64,000 bases of DNA from positions 2,172,310 to 2,236,309 of the forward strand of contig NC_049983.1 in the NCBI RefSeq assembly GCF_000003815.2. The letters run 5' to 3'. Position numbers and translations under genes: made by a program. This DNA is from Branchiostoma floridae. Its lineage: Eukaryota > Chordata > Leptocardii > Amphioxiformes > Branchiostomatidae. This document shows positions 44,954 to 55,780 of this stretch, in pieces. The notes below the pieces were generated by a model. That model was not told the DNA's origin. It made no database searches and was given only the letters and a program-made list of their open reading frames with translations. The stretch's first letter is position 1. Every line of letters begins with the position of its first letter.

Positions 44954-45462
44954 GTACGTACTGTCTTTTTCTCTTTGTCAGATTTAGTTGCAAATAAATA
45001 CTTACATGTAGTAGCCTTGGTTGCCTATCATATATCCTGCCTAAATGCTTAGGTTTAGGGACTGGTCCCTTGCTCCTCTCCGTATAACACCATAGCCGAA
45101 TTATCGTGAGAGTCAACCCGCACCAGTGTGTCCGCTGTGGCTACGGGGCCGACTGTGGTAGGCGTACGTACATGTACTTTCTTTGTCTCAGTCAGATTCA
45201 GGTTGCAGATAAATACTTACATGTAGTAGCCTTGGTTGCCTAAGCCTAAGTGCTAAGGCCAGGGACTGGTCCCTTGCTCCTCTCCGTATAACACCATAGT
45301 CGAATTATCGTGAGAGACAACCCGTACAGGTGTGTGCGCTGTGGCCACGGGGCCGACTGCGGCAGGCGTACGTAACGTTACTTTCTTCGTCTCTGTTATC
45401 AGATCTGGGTTGCAGAAAAATACGTACATGTAGTAGCCTTGGTTGCCTATCATATAACCTGC
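44904..45462 (+). repeat. Partial exon 7 plus donor, tandemly triplicated
   Basis: Units start at 44904, 45114 and 45318 (210 and 204 bp apart), each with CAACCCG..GTGTG(T/C)GCGCTGTGG, CGGGGC, GACTG and the donor GGCGTACGTA, followed by about 150 bp of the same intron. Only the first has the 5' half of the exon. Copies 2 and 3 lack an acceptor, so they should not be spliced in. Confidence 0.85.
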
Positions 45463-45503
45463 TAATCTCCAAGCAGATCTTGCTGTGGCAAACGGGAAGG
45501 AGT

Positions 45504-46376
45504 TTAGCCGGCAGAGGAGTTATTGGCCACGCTGGGTTTGGGTGCGACCAGCGGATTGGGGCTGGGCTTCGCCGGTTGCTCGGCTGGCGGCACGCTGGAG
45601 GGTCCAGGGTTGGTTTGTACGGGCGACATGCTTGGGTTGGCTGCCGGCAAGCCGAGTCCAGGGTTTTGTCGTACGGGCTGGACACTGGGGTCGGGAAGAC
45701 TGAGCTTTTTGGGGTCGGGTAGGGGTAGAACAGGCGCAGGCTGCAGACTCATGGCGCCCAGTATGCGATCAACCTCTGCGACCGCGGCGCTGTCACGCCG
45801 CAGGTCCTGGATAGTGCGCGCCACGTCGTGTGGCGAGGCTGCATCGTGCGTTACCGCCTGGTCCTGAGACAGACCAGGCCGGTCCTTCGCTGACTTGTCC
45901 TTTGCCGACTCCACGTCGATAGACCCGGCCAGTCCCTGCCCCTCACGACCAGGGCCGGTTGGCGCCCATGGAGAAGCCTCTGGGGGAGGGGGGGTGAATT
46001 CTCGTCGTGCGGTCGACCGAAATTGTAACTGCACTTTCCTCCTCCGGAGGTCCTCCACTTCCTTGGCCAACTCCGAAATCCTGATCTCCTCGAGGAGTGC
46101 CGTCCGCTCCTTCTCGAGCGCATCCTCTTCCGCCAGGGGAACGGTGCTTGGGGGGCTCGTGACCGGCCGACCACGACCNNNNNNNNNNNNNNNNNNNNNN
46201 NNNNNNNNNNNNNNNNNNNNNNNNNNNNNNNNNNNNNNNNNNNNNNNNNNNNNNNNNNNNNNNNNNNNNNNNNNNNNNNTTATTTCCTCGGCCACTTTCT
46301 GTATTTCGACTTGTATGTCCGTGTCCACAAGCCTCGCAGGTATCTTAGCCGTCCGTTTAGGGCGTACCGATTCCAT
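45504..46376 (-). CDS. Transposable-element ORF, Gag/ORF1-like
   Basis: A 290-codon frame (with gap residues) starting MESVRPKRTAKIPARLVDTD. An acidic/basic heptad stretch follows the gap (EKERTALLEEI, LAKEVEDLRRRKVQLQF), probably a coiled coil. Then come a Pro-rich region, a segment DVARTIQDLRRDSAAVAEVD and a long Pro/Asn-rich tail ending VANNSSAG. It has no catalytic or zinc-finger motif. Composition resembles Gag-like first ORFs of retroelements; the class is unclear, and the ends suggest a DNA transposon instead. It is unrelated to the gene B coding strand. Confidence 0.5.
   Translation of the reverse strand: MESVRPKRTAKIPARLVDTDIQVEIQKVAEEIXXXXXXXXXXXXXXXXXXXXXXXXXXXXXXXXXXGRGRPVTSPPSTVPLAEEDALEKERTALLEEIRISELAKEVEDLRRRKVQLQFRSTARREFTPPPPEASPWAPTGPGREGQGLAGSIDVESAKDKSAKDRPGLSQDQAVTHDAASPHDVARTIQDLRRDSAAVAEVDRILGAMSLQPAPVLPLPDPKKLSLPDPSVQPVRQNPGLGLPAANPSMSPVQTNPGPSSVPPAEQPAKPSPNPLVAPKPSVANNSSAG
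46179..46279. other. Assembly gap
   Basis: About 100 N inside the transposable-element ORF. True size unknown. Confidence 0.99.
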
Positions 46377-46712
46377 GACATCGGCTCAAAGTGACGAAAA
46401 TGACGAAAATTTTGCAGAAAACGTGCGGAGTAAAAGTCCCTGCATCACATCCAGTCACGTGTTATCGCGGAATAAACCATCCCAGGTGTGGGGGTGCCTC
46501 ACATACAATTACACAGGATGTCCGCTCATCCTATCACCATTTCCGGCATTTTGACGAACAAATTTCACTGATAGTCCGAGAAAAACTTTTTCCTAGGCCC
46601 TCCCCCCCGCTCAATTTTTTTTCTTAGGCCCTCCCCCCGCCCCCGTTTTTTTTTTTTAGCCCCCCCCCCGTGTGTGGCGCCCCCTCCCCCCCGCTAAATA
46701 TCGACCAGTCCC

Positions 46713-47454
46713 TTAATCAAAAGTATTAAATTGAGTACAAGGTTGGTTCTCCTTAACGGGGGTGCAGTTTCTCACAGAGGAAAGGGGGGGGGGGGGCAAT
46801 TAATTGGCCTGTAAAATAAAACTCTTTAGATCAATGTAACTTTGAAAAAGTTTTTTTTGGATATTTCAAATTACCTATTATCTGCAATTACAGAATAGGA
46901 GTGTCATAGTCACGACATGTACTCAAACCGTTTCTGTAAATTCATTTTATAAAGAAATTAGGTGCTATCTTGCATGCCACAAACACTGTGATACCTTGTT
47001 AATGCTGAATGACAACCCTTGTGTTGCATTTTACTAGTTAAGGGTCATGTGAATATTCATGCATAACTATATTCAAGCTGGTGTGTTACTCCGAACGGCT
47101 ATATAGATACAGATACAAATACAGAACTACGTCATATTACGTAAAAGTGATATAAAGCTTTACGAGTCATAAAACTTGACGAACGTATCATCCCCTGCAA
47201 ATTTGGTGATCGTACAGCAAGACGTTTTGAACCACGAATGCAAGATTAAGTCAACAATTTGAAACGATAGAACGCACATGAGTTACAACTGCCATGTCAG
47301 TAGCATTCAGCTCGTGTGCTGCACAAAAAGCCATGCTCTATAACACCACGTCTGCTTTCAAACCATGTCCTATCCAAACTTGCTTATACCTTAGTCGAAA
47401 ATCAAGACAGTGTGTGTTAATACTGTGTTTTTTTTTTTAAATTGGGTCAACCAG
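46713..47454. other. Rest of gene B intron before kringle 1
   Basis: 46740-47080 is similar to 41218-41382 and to 59700-59945 (GATACCTTGTTAATGCTGAA, GAATATTCATGCATA), an intronic sequence shared by the units. No exon is seen. Confidence 0.55.
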
Positions 47455-47703
47455 GACAGGCAGAAGATTGCCAGGAGGGAAATGGAGCGTCCTACCGAGG
47501 AACTGTCTCTGTGACCGCATCAGGCAGGACGTGTCAACGCTGGGACAGTCAGTTTCCTCATATACACGTCAAGACACCAGCTAATCACCCATCATCCGGA
47601 CTGGAGCACAACTACTGCCGGAACCCGGACGGCGAACACGGAATCTGGTGCTACACCACGGATCTCTTCAAGAGATATGAGTATTGTGACGGTCCATTCT
47701 GTG
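47455..47703 (+). CDS. Gene B exon 8: kringle domain 1
   Basis: 249 nt, phase 1-1, acceptor CAACCAG, donor TGTG|GTACGT. Nearly identical to 30454-30702; residue changes include Ile to Val after YRGT and Val to Gly in YCDGPFCG. Six Cys are intact. The few changes point to recent duplication or gene conversion. Confidence 0.93.
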
Positions 47704-48219
47704 GTACGTAAGGTCTACTGTTATGTAACCTTTTGGCCACACCAATTTAATTTCTTGCTTCTCGGATTTTTCAGAAAAATATTGAGTCGGTCGGTCGAAA
47801 AAAAAGACACCAAAAAAATTGCAAAAAGTCTGGGGTGAACTTATATAACACAAAAAACAAGGTTAGTAGTCAAGTTTTCAGCTTTCCATGGCATAATTTA
47901 TCCAATGAAACTCTTAATTTGATTTTTTTTACACGTCTGCAAGAGCAAAACCTATATTTCTTGCGACTTAATTTTTTTCCAAATTCGAAAAAAATGGGTC
48001 GGGATATCCGGGAAGCAACCAATTAAATTGGTGTGGCCTTACATGAAAATGTTATGATCTATCATCTGTACTACATCTGCTCCTCGATTTTAATCTTTTA
48101 TATGATTGGCTTATTTCATGATGGTAGATCTTTCGTGTGACATATGTGACCAGTGTTTAACAGAGGAATAACAAGCCAAAATAGGTCATGGTGGTGACAG
48201 CCTACAATTATAGAACAAA

Positions 48220-48626
48220 TTCAATAACCATATTCAGACTTAGGCCTATTTAGACCTGTTTCAACTTTCTTGTCGCATACGCCCGAATGGCTTACGGCAG
48301 ACATTTCCTATAATGTTATCCAATCTTGAAAGATATTCTTGATAAAATGAGGTTTTCTTTACGTAATAAGATAGCAGTAATGTGGCACATAAACATGAAA
48401 AATACATTCTTTTTGTTAGAACTAAAATTAGCCATTTTCGTCAAAAATACCGGTCAACAAATAGTTGCAATGGTAATCCGAAAAACAAAGAAAAGTGTCC
48501 AAGCCTGCTAAAATCGTTGCCAACTAAATGTTAGGAAATCTTACAAAATTTGGTGGCTCTAGCGTACGCAGTTCTAAAGATATGCGACATGAAAGTTGGC
48601 TCAGGCCTCTCTATCCGAATTGGGTT
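48220..48626 (+). mobile_element. MITE remnant, duplicate of 31266-31685
   Basis: Same diverged TTAACCCTAT-family copy at the same place in the duplicated block. Confidence 0.5.
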
Positions 48627-48827
48627 AAATAGTCGACAAGTCAAACGATTTCACCAGATAGTAGCACATGAGTTACCGGTGCCCTGTCAGTACCATTCAT
48701 CTCGTGTGTCCTGCATGGCAGGCTATGCACCATGACTCATAACCATGTCCTTCACAAACTTGCATATACCAATCTTGAAACTCAAGACAGCGTGTGTTAA
48801 TACTACATTTTAACTTTCATCAACTAG

Positions 48828-49067
48828 GAGGTTGCCAGGAGGGGAATGGAGCGTCCTACCGAGGAACTGTCTCTATGACCGCATCAGGCAGGACGTGTCA
48901 ACGCTGGGACATTAGGTTTCCTCATATCCACGACAACACGCCTGCTAATAAACCATCATCCGGACTGAATGGGAACTACTGCCGGAATCCTGACGGCTCA
49001 CAGAGAGTTTGGTGCTACACCATAGACCTCTTCATGAGATGGGAGTACTGTGACGTACCAACTTGTG
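48828..49067 (+). CDS. Gene B exon 9: kringle domain 2, probable C-terminus
   Basis: 240 nt, acceptor TCAACTAG, ending YCDVPTCG. Against 31882 it differs in DENF to NGNY, D to A in TPAN and F to T before the last Cys. Read-through stops at TGA 49073-49075 (Gly-Asn-Val), the same as in gene A. Six Cys are intact. Confidence 0.92.
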
Positions 49068-49265
49068 GTAATGTCTGATTATGTAACCTAAGCTCTGTCA
49101 TATGATCTTTATTCATCTGTACTAACCACTACATCTGCTCCGCAACGTTTCAATTTTTTATACACATCAATCAGTCATTATATAACCTCCGTAAGACGTA
49201 CGTCAATACTATTAAAATATGCTATTGGACTAAGGAATCTATTTTTGTATCTTTACGGTAGATGT

Positions 49266-49525
49266 GGGACCGCGTGGCGCAATCGTCAGCACGTTTGACT
49301 CAGGTCCAGAAGGTTCTGAGTTCAAACCCCGCCGTGTCACCGATCTTGTGCCCTTGGGAAAGGCACTTTACACGACTTTCCTATATAGGCTACAAAAGTT
49401 TTCAGCAAATTGAAGTTGGTAGCCTCAAAAACGGAAGAAAACGGAAGAGATGTTGTAGAGGCAGTAAGGGGCAATATAACCCCGTCGTGTGTAAACACAT
49501 CGGCCGATGATGATGATGATTGATC
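49266..49525 (+). mobile_element. tRNA-headed SINE, duplicate of 32319
   Basis: Same insertion as at 32319, carried by the segmental duplication, with a shorter (GAT)n tail. Confidence 0.8.
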
Positions 49526-49792
49526 ACCCCTTGTATCTACTTTGTGTTGATGTACATGCAGTCGCTGCACGGTATTCTGACAACAGTTAGGGCGTTTCAA
49601 ACATACATTAACAAGTATATTTGCCTTTGTAAATCATCCTGCATCGTTTATGCCTTTCCTAAAGGCAATGTCCTTAATGTCCTAGACCACTTCATATCTT
49701 GATAGCGATTCTAATATATCAGAAAAAATCGGATGTTTGCTCATGTAACTTACATTAACCAATCCTTCCTTTTCCAACAGGGCGGTAATCCT

Positions 49793-51559
49793 GAGGAGCA
49801 CATTGGATTAAAACTCGTGTGGGGTACCAATGTGCAGTGCTGGTCAGAACCCACCGGTTACCAACAAGGGACTTCACACATCAGTGTAATCTATTCATTA
49901 TTGATATGCATAGCTGCACAAAGAAACACTCACCTGAGTTTTAACACCTCATTTATGCGGTGTTAAAACTATAGGGCTAAAATGGGCTGATTTTCTTATT
50001 GTGTTCTGTTGCAAATTAAACTCATTTGGTTCCATTCAATTTCATTTCTTGCATAGTCAGATAAAAAGTGAACAATAGTAGTACCTTTAATTTATTCAGC
50101 CCCTTTAACCAACCAACATCAACTTGTAAGACTGTTTCAAGACTGTTTGAGCCCAGTTTATTGGGTTCTCAGACCAATCTGCATTGGTAGTGTCACATGA
50201 ACGATATATGTATAAATTATGTAAGTACGAAATGCTTCAACAGCCAACGATTCGTCTGCCAGGCACCTCCACTTGGAGACAAAGCGTTAAAACGAACAAA
50301 GCGTCAAAACGAACATCGCAAGAACTATTCAAAAGTTATATTTAAATGACAGATCGCAATAATTCCCCAAATTCTGCCATATACATATTAGAATCACACT
50401 CTTAACCCATTATACTGTGTACGATAATTGTATCCATTTCTTTCACCAAAATTCAGTCTTATGACTGCAAGTGTGATGTGTTGTTTGCGATGTCAGTATT
50501 AAAGAAATCACTCATAGTACACTGTCATTCTCGTATATGACTGTTTAGCCACAGTCGACGCTGTAGTTTAAAGTTCGGAACTTACTTGGAAAGTCACAGA
50601 CCGTCAATACTGCCGAAAAAAGGATCGGACTATCACAACAGAAACTGTGATAAATATCGACATGTCAAATGTAGGACTGACAGACTAAGAAACTCACCGA
50701 TACCCTATGTTGTGCGCCTTTTAAATTCTTAATGACGTGTCTCTAAGGATATCTGTTGTGATTTTAAAGTGTTGCTACACGCACTTGTTTTGGGTTTATC
50801 GATGTCAGAATTTTAAATGTTATTTCAGTGTTTGAAATAGATCTATAATTGATGATATAGATGTTTAATATTATGAATTAGTTTTGGCTGGAAGTTGTTC
50901 AGATGTCGGAGAAAGACCATCCATCGACAGCAAAAAAAGCAAGCGATGGTAGCTTTTTATTCGGTCATTAGGTTATTAATAATTAGAAATAAGACAGGAA
51001 TTCTATTTGTTTGACTTGCATTTCAAATATGATAGAAATATCATGTGCAGTCACAGACTGTAAAGCAGTCTAAGAAAAATACTTTCTTCGATTTTGCGTC
51101 TTTTTATCAAATTGTTTTACTGAACGATACAGTTCTGACATGTGTTCATGCTATGCCTGACTTAACATGAATCTACATGGTATATAATGTCGGCACAAAC
51201 ACTTTCGAATATCAACTTTGGTATATCATATTTCCGTTATTTCTGCATAAATTTCAATGTATTACATGTCAATGAAAAAGCTTGTGTGATTCCCTTTCTT
51301 ATGGTATCAAACTTACTATGATTGTTAACTCATGAAAGGAGCACCAGGCCTGCTTACATGAGTGGGTCACCAAAAAAAGTGCGCAAATTCCCCTGCTTCT
51401 GTTCAACACTGTATTGTCCTGTTGGTATTTGTCGCGTGTCAGTGATTCAACCATCGCGTGCCAGTGATTCAACCAAACCTATTTTAGGTCACGTAAGGTA
51501 TACAGAACATACAAGTTTGTTTTAGCACATGTGAGTAGAATATATGTGCCATTTTGGCA
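49793..51559. other. Downstream of gene B, duplicated non-coding DNA
   Basis: Includes the counterpart of the possible terminal exon (CAACAG at 49787-49792, then GGCGGTAATCC) with the same in-frame TAA. The rest matches 33150-34550. No gene is recognised. Confidence 0.5.
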
Positions 51560-51880
51560 GTTGGATGGCCAAATCAAAGCGTGGAGGTCGAGGCGGCAAG
51601 AAGAACCACACGCTGACATGATTGTTGAAGAATAACTTTTTAGCGTTTGGTGGTGGATGCAGTTGTGTGGAGCGGAATAAACGCCATAGGAAAAGCAAGA
51701 CTCGTCATCATTCCAGGCAACTTCAATGTTGTTAAATATATGGACACCATCCTCCATCCAGGCGCAATATCCTTCCTCTTCAATATTGGACCAAATGTCA
51801 TTCTGCAATATGACAACACCTGTCCACACAAAGCAAGGACCATTGCAGACTACATCCATGATGCTGGGGCACAGGAAGAA
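51560..51880 (+). pseudogene. Tc1-like transposase remnant, copy 2
   Basis: Same fragment as 34553-34938: VVWSGINAIGKARLVIIPGN and NVILQYDNTCPHKARTIADY. HKA here is nearer the usual transposase motif (RPHxA) than copy 1. It ends at the insertion junction. Confidence 0.75.
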
Positions 51881-54760
51881 CTAGAAAGGCCGACATTTGC
51901 TTAAGAGCAAATACAGCATATTTCAGCCATACCCCTTCCCACGCAACATTGGACTGTTCCAAATCACCCCTGCGCAAAAATGGAACATCCTCTTAATTAA
52001 CAGTACATTATCCCCCAAAGTGGACTGGTATTGTGAATTGATTCCAGGTAAAAACAGAGCTTGCTTCTATTTTTCAGAAAATGACAATAATCACACCTTC
52101 CATTCGGAAAATTTTCATCATGACTGAAAATTGTTGAATGACTTCATGTAATGTCATTAACAATCTTCAGTACGATAACTAGGTGTAAGTTTAAAAAAGT
52201 ATAAGCTCCTTGTGATGTGGGTACATTTATTATTGCAGTGAACTTTTTTTATTCAAGTAGGGCATACGATTTAATAATCATCAAGCAGGTGCAGGTACTG
52301 TAGGAGCGTTTGTTTTCTTCAAGCTGTAAAACTGTTAAACTGTTTTACTTTGTATGCAATCAGCCATCGAGCCTATTCTTATTTTAGTTTAACAACTTCC
52401 TGCCAGACACGGAAGATATGATTGAACTTTGTTCGAGGATTTATTTTCGTCTGTCTGGTCAGTCTGTTCATACCCTGGCGCTGAGAGTGTTTTATTGGGC
52501 TGAAACTCTGGCAGTTTAAAGTTACTTACGATTTAAATGTTCAAAGTTTATGTCAAACAACAACAGCACTAGGAAATGTGGCCACTATAGACAGGTGGTC
52601 ACTATAGAGAAAATGCTGATCTATTGACTAGGAGCCATACGTTACACATGATTTCAGAACACTGATCATTAATCATATAAACATTGCACAGGTAAGCCAA
52701 TTGTTTAGATGTACAATTAAGTTCAAATAATTCTGAAGAGATATATTGATGAGAAAATAATCATTCTCGCCACTGTCTAACTTATAATTACGTATCAAAA
52801 CTAAACGCAGATTTTCTAACAAACGCACCTTTCGCCGACTTCATCAAAGGACCGCCGGCTATCAATCAAACACGGCTGTTGATTAGACTTAGAGTTTCAA
52901 ACAGTCATGTGCTGTGTGCCAGTGGACAGCGAACTTCATGCTACGTGATGTTTTACATTGCTTGGACCTTCTTTCCTACAGCGGTGCTTCTACAAAATAT
53001 TTAGACTGTAACACTGAGTCCCACATGTTTTATAGAATAGAATTTGACGCAGAACAGCGTTTTTTGCTGGGTATTTTTCTTGAAACATGTCCGTGGGAAT
53101 ATCAGCGGGGCGGCGACGTAGGGATATCAGACCGTCAACAAAAGTCGCACGGCGGCTAACGGCGCAGCGAAGATACTAGCGCTATAAATAATCGCTTCAA
53201 CTAAGGATGTCAACCCGTACAATATTTTTGTATACTGTTGAGCTAAGTAAAGTTTGTAGTTTATGAGGTTTTAGTTGTCTTTGAAGCTTTGACCCGAAAT
53301 ATTTTAAAGTCAAACTGCTGAAGAGAAGTAAGTGACAGCTACGATTATCGTAGATATGACCCTAAAAAAACTGATAAAAGAAGCCTTCTCAATAGTCTAA
53401 AATGCAAGAGCTTCCGGGGGGGGGGGGGGGCTTCGTCCACCTGGGTCCCCCCCACAGTGACCCTGCCCCTGGACCCCGCCAGGGACATTCGGCGGCCCCC
53501 GGACCCCTGTCCGACGAGTCTTCAAGTTATCGTATTGTGTGGTCCCGCTTATGAATATTAATTAGCCTTCGCTTTCCTCTTCGCTGATTGGCTGAACCAT
53601 TAATTGAATTAACTCTTCCTGCCGGCTAGACGCAGGTGCAGATGTCGGCTCTGTTTGGTGAACGTCCGAAAGGTCATGGCATGGAGAACGAAAGAAAACC
53701 AATTTCCCCTATAAAAAAGTGCTGTAATTAAGCCCTTTACAGTACTTTATGCCAAAAATTTTACTTGGATCATTTTACCAACTATCTTATGCCTATCTAT
53801 ACCAAACGTTACTCATACCAGGGTACAGGGGTGCAAAAAATACCGTTATAAGACCGTCAACAACAGTCGCACGGAGCTAACAGCGCAGCGAAAATACCAT
53901 CGCTAGCGTTTCAACTTCGGATAACAAGTTATAAGTACTGTTGAACTCAGTAACGTTAAAGTTTGTTTTTAGTTGCCTTTGACGGTTTGACCTGAAATAG
54001 TGTTACGCTAAACTCCTGAAGAGAAGTTAAGTGACTGCTGCGATTATCATAGATATGCCCCTAAGAACTGATACAATATAAGGCCTTCTGAATAGTCTAA
54101 AATGCGAGAGCCTTAGGCGGGCTTCGCTCCCCCTGGCGGGAACACTGCTATATACGAGATCATGAGGCCCCGCTTATGAATATTAATTAGCCTTTGGCCT
54201 CCTCTTCGCTGATTGGCTAGGTCTTTGATTCAATTAACTCTCCGGCTGACGCGCACAGGTGTGGCTCTGTGCGGGGTCACGGAAGGTCACACCAGGAGGC
54301 CAAGAGAAAACAAGTTACCCCTCAGAAAAGTGCCAAAATTAATCATTTTAAAGTAGTTTATGTCAAAAATTTTACTTGGATAATTTTACCAACTATCTAA
54401 TGCCTATCTACACTAAATTTCAGGCCATTCCATTGTAAGACCAGGGTACAGGGGGACAATATATTTTATTTTGGTCAAAACATGACCTTGAAACCTCAAT
54501 AAAATCATTTTAGAGGCAGATATGACAAAAACTGAGAAAAGCATCAAGGTATTGGCCCATTCTACCCCTGTGCCAAATTTCAGGTCATTCGGTCCAGGAA
54601 CGGTGGAGATGAATCACTTTGAAGATTTGACAGGAGAAAGAAGAAAGAAAGAAAGAAGAAACATTACGAATACAATATATTTCACCATACTATGTATGGC
54701 TGAAATATAAACATTACGAATACAATATATTTCACCATACTATATATGGCTGAAATATAA
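51881..54760 (+). mobile_element. 2.88 kb insertion in the duplicated block
   Basis: Copy 1 reads GGAAGAA|ATAGCC (34947); here GGAAGAA is followed by 2880 bp before ATAGCC resumes. The insert begins CTAGAAAGGCCGACATTTGC, has ATATTTCAGCCA at 51918 and the inverted TGGCTGAAATAT at 54747, and shares both ends with 24191-25620. Inside, about 53130-53830 and 53850-54500 are related direct repeats (GTCGCACGG, GGCGCAGCGAA, GCTTCGCTCC or GCTTCGTCC). The final 50 bp is doubled (54661-54710, 54711-54760). No transposase frame is recognised. Confidence 0.75.
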
Positions 54761-55190
54761 ATAGCCTTCCTACGGTTTAGGGCTAGCACTCGATTAAACA
54801 CGTCTTGGTTCAAATTGTTTGCTTGAATAAAAAGTTACAGTGGCTTTGATTGACATGCCCTGTTAATACAACTTTTTTTATTCACAAGTCAATGCCGACC
54901 GAAAAAAATTAGCTGAATGGAGTGTTTCACTTTAGTAACTTAAAGGTAATTTCGGCACTTTCTTTTTGTTTTGTGACCCTCCTGTATGTTAGCAGGTGCT
55001 CTTACCATGAATTTACAATGATTATCATAAAATACTTAACTAAAATTAAAGTAAACTTGGGTGTTCTGTATACCATAAGGTACATACTAAAATCTATTAG
55101 ATTGACTGAATCATTGTCACCCACGGCCATAACAACCGGACGATACAGTGTTGACAGAAGCGGGGGAATTTGGGCACTTTCCTTCAGGAA

Positions 55191-55780
55191 GCCAGAAAAA
55201 CTGCACAGCGTCACCAAAACGGCCATTTCTAGTCTTATACGTGCATAATATAACCGTGGCAACCATCGTACTAGTGGTGGTAACGTTTGTTAAAGAATCT
55301 GGCGACAGGCATAAACCAACGATAAATACTAGTTTTTTTTTAATCAAATTCCGTCAAAATCTTTTATTTTCTTACAAAACACAATCATTTGAACCTTTTT
55401 AGTCCACTTCCATTGGGTTTTGGGGTTACATGTGGAGAAAGTCGTATTTTAGAAAATTCAAGCTTGTCGATCCAAGATGACGGACAAATGACGTCACTTT
55501 CTGACGTCATATTGACGTCAGTGTCGTCGTCATTGGCAACAAAAGTTTTGGCAGACTTAGACACCAATACGATAACCTTTATAGTCATCGTTTTCTTAAA
55601 CACATTTAAGTATAGCGGAAATTTCATATGTAGACGATTTTAGCCTAAAATATGACATTATGACGTCATAATTACGTCCTATTACGTCATAACGATACCA
55701 AACTTACAGAATATATAAAACTTTACTAGTACATCATCCCCTCTAAATTTGGTGATCGTTTGGTTTTGATGATGTTACAT
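55191..55780. other. End of unit 2, MITE remnant
   Basis: 55400-55755 carries TGACGTCA motifs of the MITE family (ACGTCACTTTCTGACGTCAT). It ends with TTTGGTTTTGATGATGTTACA (55759-55779), the scrap of promoter and exon 1 that marks the unit junction. Confidence 0.55.

Larger units (their letters stand above)
45463..46712 (-). mobile_element. Transposable element with minus-strand ORF and terminal repeat
   Basis: It starts CTAATCTCCAAGCAGATCTT at the left (shared with 42856) and ends at the right with the inverted repeat GCTAAATATCGACCAGTCCC, then TTAA. GC content is far above the neighbouring intron. It carries the ORF at 45504-46376 and an assembly gap. Confidence 0.6.
37838..49075 (+). other. 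Gene B: secreted TSP1/cysteine-rich/kringle protein (gene span)
   Basis: Exons in order: signal peptide, stalk, TSP1 x2, TSP1 with damaged acceptor, TSP1, cysteine-rich module, kringle x2. They sum to 1567 nt, about 522 residues, or 467 if the damaged exon is skipped, which keeps the frame. There is no SRCR exon between 37838 and 49075, unlike genes A and C. The TSP1 exons at 43047 and 43690 are a different subtype (WKEWxEW) with no counterpart seen in gene A or C. The kringle end is a near copy of gene A's. The gene may be a fusion of two parts made by the tandem duplications. A second assembly gap and transposons lie in its introns. Confidence 0.7.
47300..55190 (+). repeat. Segmental duplication, copy 2 (kringle block)
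   Basis: Matches 30290-35420 in order; interrupted at 51880/54761 by a 2.88 kb insertion. See copy 1. Confidence 0.85.
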
